Below, piece after piece: positions 18,785 through 26,952 of a DNA stretch of 64,000 nt. Below the pieces are notes generated by a model, which worked only from the letters and a program-made list of their open reading frames with translations, had not been told where the DNA came from and searched no databases. The translations under genes and the position numbers were made by a program. The stretch is from Cytophagales bacterium (GTDB taxonomy: Bacteria; Bacteroidota; Bacteroidia; Cytophagales; Cyclobacteriaceae), in NCBI GenBank assembly GCA_033344775.1, contig JAWPMT010000005.1, positions 1,347,501 to 1,411,500 of the forward strand, read 5' to 3'. Each line of letters opens with the position of its first letter. The stretch's first letter is position 1.

Positions 18785-19717
18785 ATGAAAAACCGTTTTT
18801 TCTCCCTCAGTTTGAGATTGTTGGGACTGCTTGCTATCCTGTCATTTTGGGCATCAACACCTTCCACGAAACCTGATCTCATTCCTTCAAGGTCCTTCCA
18901 TGCCTGTTTCTTACCTAAAGCTCGTGCCTTTGGGCCAGTCTGCACCCAGCATCTCCATTTAGGGGATTCCAGTTTGCCACAAGTCAATAAGAAATTCCTC
19001 ATCCAGTTACACATTGTTCGTGACTCTCTCGGCATGACGCTTACAAACGCGGAGGTATCCACCGTTCGAAACAGTGTAGCCGACGCCAGTAGTGCGTTTT
19101 CAGATATCGGCATCTCTTTCGAGACCGAAGACAGTGTGCGCATCGTAGATAATTATCGGTTCAATCGTCCGGAAGATACCTGGCGACTTGATGAGATGGT
19201 TAAAAATCATGCAGTAGCGGATCGCATCAACCTATTTGTATTTGAAGCTTTTGCGGGTGTGCTAGATGGTGCAGCAGGTATCGCTTCAGGAGAAAGCATG
19301 TTCTTACCCTATGCCTCGCTGGAAAACAGTGGCACGGTCACCCATGAATTAGGTCACGTATTTGGACTGGCACATACTTTTGGCGCCGGAGACGTGATCG
19401 CCTCCGCACAAGGTGAGCCCTTCGATGCTTCCATGGAACTTGTAGATGGCAGCAATTGCGAAACGACCGGTGATCAAATTTGTGATACACCCGCGGATCC
19501 GTATATTCCCAATGACCCCAATGGAACTGTCTGGATAGATGGCAACTGCGTTTACATCTATGACGGCAGGGATGCCAACGGTGACTACTATGAGCCGGAT
19601 ATTGATAACATCATGGCATACTATTTTCCTGATGATCCTTGTTACTGCAACGGAGGGTTTAGCCGTGGGCAACTGCGAAAAATGGCTGCTTCTTACAACA
19701 GAAATGACTGGTGGTAA
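18785..19717 (+). CDS. Secreted M43 (pappalysin/cytophagalysin-type) zinc metalloprotease
   Basis: The 310-residue protein has a signal-like N-terminus (to about residue 27). A metzincin active site HELGHVFGLAH gives zinc ligands His187, His191 and His197 with catalytic Glu188. A Met-turn follows in DNIMAYYFPDDPC. Cysteine pairs around NCETTGDQICDTPADP are typical of M43 enzymes. There is no C-terminal T9SS sorting domain, unlike many family members in this phylum, so it may stay periplasmic or leave another way. Its stop codon overlaps the next start by 1 bp (TAATG), placing it in an operon with the PorP/SprF gene. Confidence 0.88.
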   Translation: MKNRFFSLSLRLLGLLAILSFWASTPSTKPDLIPSRSFHACFLPKARAFGPVCTQHLHLGDSSLPQVNKKFLIQLHIVRDSLGMTLTNAEVSTVRNSVADASSAFSDIGISFETEDSVRIVDNYRFNRPEDTWRLDEMVKNHAVADRINLFVFEAFAGVLDGAAGIASGESMFLPYASLENSGTVTHELGHVFGLAHTFGAGDVIASAQGEPFDASMELVDGSNCETTGDQICDTPADPYIPNDPNGTVWIDGNCVYIYDGRDANGDYYEPDIDNIMAYYFPDDPCYCNGGFSRGQLRKMAASYNRNDWW

Positions 19718-20763
19718 TGAGAAAGCTATTCTTCCTGGGCGCGTTACTCCTTTGGGTAATGCCCAATTTACTCGTGGGTCAAGACCCTCATTTCTCACAA
19801 TTTTATGCGTCACCATTATTACTGAATCCCGCCCTTGCAGGTGACCATAAAGGTCCGGTTCGGGCGGCTTTGGTGAACCGTAGGCAGTGGAACCAACTAG
19901 GAAAACCAATTCAAACCACCGGTGCCAGTGTAGATAGCAAAATCTGGCTTAATGGTGATTACATTGGCATCGGTGCATTGTTCATCAATGATAAAGCGGG
20001 ACAAGTGGGTTATGTCACCAATAGCCTGTTCATCAGCTCAAGTTATCTTAAGCAAATAGGCACCAATACCCTTTCAGCAGGAATTCAGTTAGGCATGTCT
20101 GATACGGGTATTGACCCAAGTCAGACCTTCCCCTCTCAGTTCAATTCGGCGACTGGTGTCTTTGACCTGGGTAGCAACAATGAAACTTCCCTGGATTTTA
20201 ACCGCAAGCAGTTGGACATCAACCTGGGGGTCATGTGGCATTCTGTCATCGGTGGCCGATACCAGATGAAAACCGGATTTTCTGTTGCACATCTCAACCG
20301 TCCGAATGAAGCCCTGTCTGATCAACGTGTCGTAACGCCTTTGCGATTTGCGATACATCACCGGTCGCATTACCTATTGGATGCCTCATGGTCCCTGATT
20401 TCCGAGAGCCAGGTGATGTACACGGCTACTGCCAAACAATTTGGTACGGTCTTTCATGTGAAGCGACAATTCAATGAAGAAGTCGCAATGTTCGCTGGGC
20501 TCGGCTATCGAGGTTATGGCATTTCCAATGAAGGGGCAATCATCGTAACTGGCTTAACTTACGGCCTGTTTGATCTGGGTGTAAGCTATGACTGGAATAT
20601 TTCTCCCTTAAGTCGAGAAAGTACCCAGAAGACAAGCCTGGAATTCACGGTCATCATCAACACACCTGAACCACGTCGAAAACGAACGGTCATTTATAAA
20701 AAGAATAAACCCTGTCCCGTTTTTGTCAAACCCGTAAAAACGCCAACTCGTAAAAAATCATGA
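19717..20763 (+). CDS. PorP/SprF family type IX secretion system membrane protein
   Basis: The 348-residue protein carries the PorP/SprF hallmark immediately after the signal peptide: QDPHFSQFYASPLLLNPALAG. The remainder is a predicted outer-membrane beta-barrel with alternating strands. The ATG at 19717 is preferred over a GTG two codons earlier because it overlaps the preceding TAA by 1 bp and gives a clean signal. In Flavobacterium johnsoniae SprF is needed to export SprB, and related proteins tend to serve type B sorting-domain substrates, such as the PKD protein encoded nearby. A lysine-rich tail (TPTRKKS) ends the protein. It overlaps the methyltransferase start by 4 bp. Confidence 0.9.
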   Translation: MRKLFFLGALLLWVMPNLLVGQDPHFSQFYASPLLLNPALAGDHKGPVRAALVNRRQWNQLGKPIQTTGASVDSKIWLNGDYIGIGALFINDKAGQVGYVTNSLFISSSYLKQIGTNTLSAGIQLGMSDTGIDPSQTFPSQFNSATGVFDLGSNNETSLDFNRKQLDINLGVMWHSVIGGRYQMKTGFSVAHLNRPNEALSDQRVVTPLRFAIHHRSHYLLDASWSLISESQVMYTATAKQFGTVFHVKRQFNEEVAMFAGLGYRGYGISNEGAIIVTGLTYGLFDLGVSYDWNISPLSRESTQKTSLEFTVIINTPEPRRKRTVIYKKNKPCPVFVKPVKTPTRKKS

Positions 20764-21455
20764 CGCAACAGTTCAGTCCTTTTGTTGAATCCCTGATGGA
20801 TTATGTGGAATGTGACACTTCCTATCCATTGATCTTGCATAACACCTACGGGGAGCCTGAAGAAATGTCGGTGGAGGTTTTTTTCCGAGAGCAAGACGAC
20901 CTAAGTGATATTGAAAAGATGGCGCTACATTCTTGCCGGGGAGAAATTCTGGACCTGGGCGCCGGCGCCGGGGCTTTGAGTCTGATTCTGCAGGACATGG
21001 GCAAATCAGTAACCGCTCTGGAAAGTGATGGCGGTTGCTCACAATTGATGCAGGCATTAGGTGTTAAGTCTGTGATACATGATGATTTTTGGAAACACAC
21101 TGGACAATATGATACGGTCCTTGCTATGATGAATGGACTGGGCCTGGCTGGTACACTGGATAGGGTACCTAAATTTCTCGAAAAGTGTCTGCGTCTCTTA
21201 AAACCCGATGGGCAATTGATTTTCGACTCCTCTGACATCAGCTATCTCTATGCTGGTGAAGCAGAAGATAAGGCTTTTGACTATTATGGCGAGGTGCGGT
21301 ACCGCTACGAGTACAAAGGTCAAACCGACGACTGGTTTGATTGGGTATATGTGGATCAGGATACGCTCTTCAGTATCTGCAAACAGCTAAAGCTGAACTT
21401 TGAGATACTACACACTGACGAGTATCAGCAGTATTTGGGGAGGATTTCTAATTAA
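20760..21455 (+). CDS. Class I SAM-dependent methyltransferase
   Basis: The 231-residue protein has the Rossmann methyltransferase motif I EILDLGAGAGALSL (about residue 60), an acidic strand end TALESD for the ribose hydroxyls, and the later LLKPDGQLIFDSSD segment (motif IV/V). It starts within the stop codon of the PorP/SprF gene (ATGA overlap), so it is translated with it. The methyl acceptor is unknown. A role in modifying envelope components has no direct support. It resembles small-molecule methyltransferases more than RNA or DNA enzymes. Confidence 0.85.
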   Translation: MTQQFSPFVESLMDYVECDTSYPLILHNTYGEPEEMSVEVFFREQDDLSDIEKMALHSCRGEILDLGAGAGALSLILQDMGKSVTALESDGGCSQLMQALGVKSVIHDDFWKHTGQYDTVLAMMNGLGLAGTLDRVPKFLEKCLRLLKPDGQLIFDSSDISYLYAGEAEDKAFDYYGEVRYRYEYKGQTDDWFDWVYVDQDTLFSICKQLKLNFEILHTDEYQQYLGRISN

Positions 21456-21477
21456 TCCGATTATTGGAAAAATCAGG

Positions 21478-22356
21478 TTACTGTTTGACGCGCTGCTTCA
21501 CCGGCAACTTCAACTCAAAATCAAAGGCCTTATTCAACTCCTGTATGAACTGATAGCTCAATAGCGGCGACTCTTTTTCTAAGTTTTGATGAATGAAAAA
21601 ATACAGTTTCTCGAGACCCTGGTCTTTCCAGGTTTTGATCCGCTCGATCCAGTCATTAAGTCGATCATAGTCACTCGAATGGTTCGCCCCAACATATCTC
21701 ACAAATGCAACTGGTGTGGTCAATCGCATGTGCATGAGGTCTCTTCTACCAGCCGTATCGACGATAATATTGGCGGCACCGTGTGATTCTAGTAAATCAT
21801 ACAATTCCTCGGCAACTACTTCATCATTGAACCAATCCGTATGTCGAAGTTCGACTGCCAAAGGAATGTCCTTGGGCCAAAATTCCAGCGTGGACACCAG
21901 TCGATCCATGTTTTTAGGCGCAAAGTTGTTGTGAACCTGCAAAAAAGCCATCCCAAGTTTATGCTCAAACGAGCGGACGGTTTGACAAAATTCTTCCAAC
22001 GACATCTCTACATTATTCAGTCGTTTAATATGACTAATATAGCGGTGAACTTTTGGGAAAAACTTAAAGCCATCAGGTGTTTTCTCACGCCATTCTACTA
22101 CATGGTCAGGGCTGTATCGGTTGTAAAAGGTTGCATTCAGCTCAATGGAATTGAATTGTTGCGCGTAGTACGCCAGTTCATCCTTCGTTCCTCGAGGATA
22201 AAACCCTTTCAAATCACTCTTGTTCCATTTCGCACAACCAACGAAGACTTCTTTCAAGCCTCCTGTGCCTTTTGCAAGTACACCGGCTGTTGCTGAATGA
22301 TCTGATGGAATTGTAAAATCGACCATTTCAGGATTCTCAACACTTCCAAACTTCAT
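21478..22356 (-). CDS. DUF72 family protein (TIM-barrel-like)
   Basis: The 292-residue protein matches the DUF72/YecE family: VGCAKWNKSDLKGFYP, then YAQQFNSIELNATFYN, WREKTPDGFKFFPKVHRYISH, LGMAFLQVHNNFAP, and VELRHTDWF. The C-terminal YFFIHQN (family form YVYFNNH) is also seen. The family has a TIM-barrel fold with an uncertain biochemical role. The N-terminal 30 residues before the family start are longer than usual. It is convergent with the methyltransferase gene and divergent from the hydrolase gene at 22497, so it is probably monocistronic. Confidence 0.88.
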   Translation of the reverse strand: MKFGSVENPEMVDFTIPSDHSATAGVLAKGTGGLKEVFVGCAKWNKSDLKGFYPRGTKDELAYYAQQFNSIELNATFYNRYSPDHVVEWREKTPDGFKFFPKVHRYISHIKRLNNVEMSLEEFCQTVRSFEHKLGMAFLQVHNNFAPKNMDRLVSTLEFWPKDIPLAVELRHTDWFNDEVVAEELYDLLESHGAANIIVDTAGRRDLMHMRLTTPVAFVRYVGANHSSDYDRLNDWIERIKTWKDQGLEKLYFFIHQNLEKESPLLSYQFIQELNKAFDFELKLPVKQRVKQ

Positions 22357-22496
22357 GAGTCAGATTATAGCCGCTAATTTCTAGCTATGTAAATTAATCA
22401 ATTCAAGTTTCACGTTGACTTCTACAGAATTTGAATAATCATCTTGCATAATTCATTGGTTTTACCAATGTTGTTTCAAACAAATTTCAGAGCCAA

Positions 22497-23150
22497 TTGA
22501 AAGTATATGGAATCGGTGGATTAGGGGTAGATGAACGGGTCTTCTCCGAATTAAAACTCAATTTTGAGTTAACTCCTTTAAAATGGATCAACCCAAAACC
22601 AGACGAATCAATCTCAGACTATGCAACTCGGTTTTCTGAGCAAATTGACAGTAGTGTACCATACGCAATAATTGGAGTCTCCTTTGGAGGAATGCTGACC
22701 ATTGAACTCAATAAGATTTTGACCCCTGAAAAGATCATCTTGATTTCATCTACCACCAGTAAAACAAACATCCCTAAGGTTTTTCGTTTTCTGGGTCAAA
22801 CTGGTTTTTTTCAGCTCCTTCCTAAATCCCTCTTGAAACCTCCACCCTTTTTGGCAAATTTTCTTTTCAGTGTTTCCGAACCTCAATACAAGTCGAAACT
22901 CAAGCAAATCATCAAGGATACTGATGTTGATTTTATGCGCTGGGCCCTGGGCGAAATTTCAAAGTGGAACAATCGAGAAAAAGCTAACAACATAGTAAGC
23001 CTTCACGGATCATCGGATCGTCTTTTTAAGCATCCCAAGAATCAAGACATATTCACTATATCAGATGCCGGGCACTTCATGGTGATGAATCGAGCAGAAG
23101 AAGTGAGTGAGGTGCTTAACCAAGTGATCACCAGTAAACAGATTACTTAA
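22497..23150 (+). CDS. Alpha/beta hydrolase, small, TTG start
   Basis: The 217-residue protein has a nucleophile elbow GVSFGG (Ser62), a possible acid in HGSSDRLF and a catalytic His in DAGHFMVM, so the triad is complete. It has no signal peptide and almost no lid. Translation must start at TTG 22497: an in-frame stop lies at 22449-22451 and no ATG or GTG occurs between it and the conserved MKVYGIGGLG N-terminus. The last codons lie inside an 18-bp-arm palindrome that separates it from the convergent SDR gene. The substrate is unknown. Confidence 0.82.
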   Translation: MKVYGIGGLGVDERVFSELKLNFELTPLKWINPKPDESISDYATRFSEQIDSSVPYAIIGVSFGGMLTIELNKILTPEKIILISSTTSKTNIPKVFRFLGQTGFFQLLPKSLLKPPPFLANFLFSVSEPQYKSKLKQIIKDTDVDFMRWALGEISKWNNREKANNIVSLHGSSDRLFKHPKNQDIFTISDAGHFMVMNRAEEVSEVLNQVITSKQIT

Positions 23151-23166
23151 GTAACCTGTTTACTGG
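23131..23166. terminator. Bidirectional terminator palindrome over a stop codon
   Basis: Two abutting 18-bp arms, CCAGTAAACAGATTACTT and AAGTAACCTGTTTACTGG, are complementary with a single mismatch. The TAA of the hydrolase (23148-23150) is at the centre, and the SDR stop codon lies immediately after the right arm. The position between convergent genes supports a two-way terminator or mRNA 3'-end stabiliser. Confidence 0.7.
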
Positions 23167-24015
23167 CTAAACTCTCATCAGCTTCTTCGTAATCGCATCG
23201 AGCCAACGATCGGGTAAAAGTCTTGGAAGGTAGAAATTCACCAGGGCCTGAGGAGCCATTGTATAACGGGTTTTGGGTCTCCGTTTTTCAAAAATCTTTA
23301 CAATTTTTTCAGAGAGGTATTCAGGCGTAAATCCGCGCTCGATGCTTTTCTTGACCATCCCTTTCTCAAATCGCTGAAGCATTTCACCATACGGCGTGTC
23401 GTAGTAGGGTTCCAACTTGATGCTTTTCTCCCAAATAGGTGTCTTGATCGGACCTGGGCCAATGACAATCACATCAATCCCGTAAAGCAATAACTCTCTC
23501 CTGAAGCTATGAGATAGTCCTTCTAACGCGAATTTCGAGCCAACATAAGGTCCAACAAACGGCATCCCAAGCTTACCAGAAACAGATCCGATGTTGATGA
23601 TCCTCCCAGGAGCGGACTTATGATTTTTCCGGGCGCCCAGCAAGGGAGCAAAAGCCTGGGTACACTTGATCAACCCAAAAACATTGACCTGGAATTGATA
23701 TTCAAAATCTTTGATATCTACATGCAAGGATGGACCTCCAACCGCAATTCCAGCATTGTTGATTAACCCAGCAAGGCCTTCATCGCCCACGGCTTGCTCC
23801 ACTTCCAATACTGCTTTATCAATCGCTACATAGTCCGTCACATCGAATAATAGTGGTGTGAAACCTTCACCAAATTCTGAGGTAAGCCGGTCCGCATCTG
23901 CTTGTTTTCGAATACTTCCGAAAACCCGATAGCCTTTTTCGAGAAATTGTCTGGTCAGTTCATGACCAATTCCGGTGGAAACTCCCGTAATGACCAGGCT
24001 ATTGCTTTTATTCAT
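23167..24015 (-). CDS. Short-chain dehydrogenase/reductase
   Basis: This 282-residue SDR has the NAD(P) motif TGVSTGIG (residues 10-17), NNAGIAVGG, the catalytic Ser in NIGSVSGK and the YVGSK Tyr/Lys pair. The acceptor substrate is not predictable; the extended C-terminus (PQALVNFYLPRLLPDRWLD) is typical of the retinol-dehydrogenase-like SDRs found near lipid genes. It overlaps the upstream thioesterase gene by 4 bp and is the last gene of a four-gene unit running from the NhaC antiporter. Confidence 0.88.
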   Translation of the reverse strand: MNKSNSLVITGVSTGIGHELTRQFLEKGYRVFGSIRKQADADRLTSEFGEGFTPLLFDVTDYVAIDKAVLEVEQAVGDEGLAGLINNAGIAVGGPSLHVDIKDFEYQFQVNVFGLIKCTQAFAPLLGARKNHKSAPGRIINIGSVSGKLGMPFVGPYVGSKFALEGLSHSFRRELLLYGIDVIVIGPGPIKTPIWEKSIKLEPYYDTPYGEMLQRFEKGMVKKSIERGFTPEYLSEKIVKIFEKRRPKTRYTMAPQALVNFYLPRLLPDRWLDAITKKLMRV

Positions 24016-24416
24016 TGACCCGCTGGAATAAAAAGATCACCAAATTCCTGTGGAACCCGCTTCGGTCGCTGACTAGCCTTGTCCAGTAAACACCAGGTTG
24101 TTTTTGCCTGGACCAGCAGCGTATCTCCTCTTAATATCTCCACATGTCGTTCGGATTTCGGTCCATCGTAGTTTTGGACATAGGTACGAGCCGTCAACTT
24201 TTCGCCTAGCAACGCAGGCCTCTTATACTCCAGGTAGTGATTCAACACCACCCAGATATAACCTGACTTCATCTGTTCCGTGGCCTTATGATTCCAGTGC
24301 GCGGCGGCCACATCTTGCACCCATTGCAGGTAAACCACATTGTTTACGTGGTTCAGGTCATCCAAATGATGTGCTTCTACCGTAATGGGAAGTTCGAAAA
24401 TTTCTTGTGCTGACAT
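24012..24416 (-). CDS. Hotdog-fold acyl-CoA thioesterase (4HBT family)
   Basis: The 134-residue protein is a 4-hydroxybenzoyl-CoA thioesterase-type hotdog enzyme: the N-terminal strand ITVEAHHLDDLNHVNNVVYLQW contains the Asp and HVNN motif used by this family (usual form RxxDxDxxGHVNN), and later strands match YxxxxDGPKSERHVEI. It should hydrolyse an acyl-CoA thioester in the cytoplasm. It sits 27 bp after the exonuclease gene and overlaps the SDR by 4 bp. The pairing with an SDR suggests acyl or lipid metabolism, but this is inference. Confidence 0.87.
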   Translation of the reverse strand: MSAQEIFELPITVEAHHLDDLNHVNNVVYLQWVQDVAAAHWNHKATEQMKSGYIWVVLNHYLEYKRPALLGEKLTARTYVQNYDGPKSERHVEILRGDTLLVQAKTTWCLLDKASQRPKRVPQEFGDLFIPAGQ

Positions 24417-24443
24417 GATGCTAATTTGTCGACAACTAAAACG

Positions 24444-25055
24444 CTATGTCACATTGAGGTACTCAATATCTGAATCTAAATATCCCTTGCGCTCCAGGCA
24501 GTCATAGATTTCCATGCAGACCCAGGCATCTGTTGCGGCATACAGTTGCTGACTTGGCGTCAGTTCCTGATTTTCCCAGTTAGAAGTTTGCTGGTTTTTT
24601 GAAATACGTGCTTCCAGAAATATGCCTGCCAATTTCTTCACGCCCCGGTCTTCCACGCCTACTTCGCCGGCAACATCATTCAGTTCGAGAAAGCCTTCAG
24701 GCTGAAAATCAGAGATCTTTTGCAATGCCTTAATATCATCCATGATACTGATGCCTACCTTGATCAATTTAGGATCTGCCATCAGACTAACTAAGGATGG
24801 AGGAAAACCGATTTTATTGACTCGAATTAAATACGCCTTCTCTAAAGTGGACAACTGGATTAAAGCGGTAGGGTGGTATTGCCCTCGCTGGAAAGTAGGT
24901 TTCTTTTCCGTATCAAACCCCATGCAGGCTTGCTGTTTGCAGTGTCCGATTACTTCAGGTAGCTGATCCATCTGATCCACTACCACAATCTCTCCCCCAA
25001 ATCGGGTCAAGGGTAAATGCTGGAGCTTTTCTTTCGGTATCGACGCAGGAAACAT
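24444..25055 (-). CDS. 3'-5' exonuclease domain protein (RNase D-like, DEDDy)
   Basis: The 203-residue protein has the DEDD motifs of a 3'-5' exonuclease: MGFDTEKKP (Exo I, Asp and Glu), KVGISIMDDIKAL (Exo II) and YAATDAWVCMEIYD (Exo III, with the Tyr and Asp of the DEDDy type). It lacks the HRDC domain of RNase D, so it is a single-domain form common in Bacteroidota. The substrate may be structured RNA or DNA ends. Its ATG overlaps the stop codon of the NhaC gene by 1 bp. Confidence 0.87.
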   Translation of the reverse strand: MFPASIPKEKLQHLPLTRFGGEIVVVDQMDQLPEVIGHCKQQACMGFDTEKKPTFQRGQYHPTALIQLSTLEKAYLIRVNKIGFPPSLVSLMADPKLIKVGISIMDDIKALQKISDFQPEGFLELNDVAGEVGVEDRGVKKLAGIFLEARISKNQQTSNWENQELTPSQQLYAATDAWVCMEIYDCLERKGYLDSDIEYLNVT

Positions 25056-26557
25056 TATGCGTTTTCTTTACTAGATGTTAGTTTCCTTACTTTGAAACCC
25101 GTGTAAGCAACAAGAATAGTCATCAAAGGGCTGACAATATTGAATATACAATAGGGCAAATACGCCAGAGTTGGTACCCCCAAGACATTACTATGGAATG
25201 CGCCACATGTATTCCAGGGAACCAGAACGGATGTTACCGTTCCCGAATCTTCTAAAGTCCGGCTGAGGTTTTCTGGTGCAAGCCCTTTCTCCTTATATAC
25301 ATCGGCATACATCCGACCGGGAACAACAATGGCCAAATATTGATCGGAAGCAGTGACATTGAAAAAAACGCAAGTACCTGCGGTTGAAGCAACAAGGCTT
25401 CCAACAGAGTTCACCATAGATAACACAGCAGCAGCAATTCTCCTCAAGAATCCAGCCTTTTCCATGATTCCTCCATAAACCATGGCTGAAACAATCAACC
25501 AGACCGTTTTTAACATGCCGTTCATTCCTCCGGAAGCCAAAAGTCCTTCTTCATCCAATTTGGCAATTCCAATTTCAAATCCGATATCACCAAAAAGAGC
25601 CTGCATCATTCCCATGAAACCCAATAAAAACCCATTGGCTTGTTCAATGCCTCCAACCATTTTCAGTAGTTTGCCATCAGCTGAGACTTTGCGACCAACT
25701 TCAAATACCAATTCGGGCTGAAAAATGAAAGCAAAAACAATTGCCAGCATTGTTCCTGCAAAGAGTGCCGGTAGAGCAGGAGTTTTTCTTACAATCAGGA
25801 CAATGACCACTATCGGAACTATAAACAACCATCCTGAAATATGGAATTTATTAGCAATGGCGTTGAGGATCAAATCTTTCTCTTGCAGTGACCCTTCTCC
25901 TCCTGTAGTAAAGCCATAGATCAGAAATACAACCAAAGCCAGCAGGATACTAGGTCCTGTCGTAATTGTCATGTAACGAATGTGCGTAAACAAATCCGTT
26001 CCAGCCATGGCAGGAGCCAGGTTCGTGGTATCGGATAAAGGGGAAAGCTTATCACCAAAATAGGCTCCGGATAATATGGCTCCTGCAACCCAACCTACAG
26101 GAATTCCGAGAGCAGTTCCAATTCCAATTAGTGCAATTCCGACGGTAGCAGAAGTCGTCCAGGAACTACCAGTTGCTACGGAGACAATTGAACAAATTAC
26201 ACATGCTGCGAAAAGAAAGATGCCTGGGCTTAATATTTGTAAGCCGTAATAGATCATCGCGGGAACAATACCAGCAAGCATCCAAGACCCGGCAAGGGAC
26301 CCTATCAATAGAAGAATAAGTATGGAGGTCATGGCCGAACTTATTGTTTTCACTACACCTTCACGCAACTCAAACCAAGAATAGCCCAATCGAACAGCCA
26401 CCAATCCGGCTACAGCTGAGGAGATAATCAATACAATTTGGTTAGACCCACCTAAAGACTCGGAACCAAAAAGTCCCACATTAAGTGATAGCAGAAGGAT
26501 AAGAAAAATAATAGGTATAAAAGACTCTAGAAGAGTAGGTTCGCGCTTTTCCGCCAT
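25055..26557 (-). CDS. nhaC: NhaC-family Na+/H+ antiporter
   Basis: The 500-residue polytopic protein has about 11-12 membrane segments. It carries the NhaC signatures: ATGSSWTTSATVGIALIGIG, SGAYFGDKLSPLSDTTNLA and LEDSGTVTSVLVPWNTCGAFHSNVLGVPT. It should exchange external protons for internal sodium across the inner membrane, in line with a marine habitat. It is the first gene of an operon with the exonuclease, thioesterase and SDR. The 110-bp gap upstream probably contains the promoter, which I could not place. Confidence 0.92.
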   Translation of the reverse strand: MAEKREPTLLESFIPIIFLILLLSLNVGLFGSESLGGSNQIVLIISSAVAGLVAVRLGYSWFELREGVVKTISSAMTSILILLLIGSLAGSWMLAGIVPAMIYYGLQILSPGIFLFAACVICSIVSVATGSSWTTSATVGIALIGIGTALGIPVGWVAGAILSGAYFGDKLSPLSDTTNLAPAMAGTDLFTHIRYMTITTGPSILLALVVFLIYGFTTGGEGSLQEKDLILNAIANKFHISGWLFIVPIVVIVLIVRKTPALPALFAGTMLAIVFAFIFQPELVFEVGRKVSADGKLLKMVGGIEQANGFLLGFMGMMQALFGDIGFEIGIAKLDEEGLLASGGMNGMLKTVWLIVSAMVYGGIMEKAGFLRRIAAAVLSMVNSVGSLVASTAGTCVFFNVTASDQYLAIVVPGRMYADVYKEKGLAPENLSRTLEDSGTVTSVLVPWNTCGAFHSNVLGVPTLAYLPYCIFNIVSPLMTILVAYTGFKVRKLTSSKENA

Positions 26558-26667
26558 GAATGATTATTTACACAAATCGAAAAGTTAGCGTAAAAATACC
26601 AGATAGAGCTTTGGTTTGAATAAACAATAATTATAAAACCTTGCATCTCTGATCCGTAACAGCAATT

Positions 26668-26952
26668 CTAGGTTATTGATATCTCAAGTCTTAATTCTTC
26701 AATTTGATCAATTAAATGATTGTATAACTCCCTGGGCCGTCTTTCAATTAAGGTATGAATGAATTTTCCGTAGCAATGGATTATTTCGTCATGAGATCGT
26801 GCTTCAAGCATACCAGACAAATTCTGAATCAAAGGCGATACATTGACCTTCTCCATCTTAGGTTGACTTTCATTCCACTTCACTATCGATTCTTGAAGAT
26901 CTTTGATTTTCAACTCTACCTCTGAACGACTCATCGACATTATTGTGCTCAA
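26668..26952 (-). CDS. Hypothetical small helical protein
   Basis: The 94-residue protein is soluble and predicted mainly helical, with two candidate helical pairs (VELKIKDLQESIVKW and HDEIIHCYGKFIHTLIERRPRELYNHLIDQIEELRLEI). No signal peptide, membrane segment or known motif is seen. It overlaps the 3' end of the FAD oxidoreductase gene by 4 bp, so it is translated with it. Further Met codons at residues 5 and 7 are possible starts. The function is unknown. Confidence 0.6.
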   Translation of the reverse strand: MSTIMSMSRSEVELKIKDLQESIVKWNESQPKMEKVNVSPLIQNLSGMLEARSHDEIIHCYGKFIHTLIERRPRELYNHLIDQIEELRLEISIT

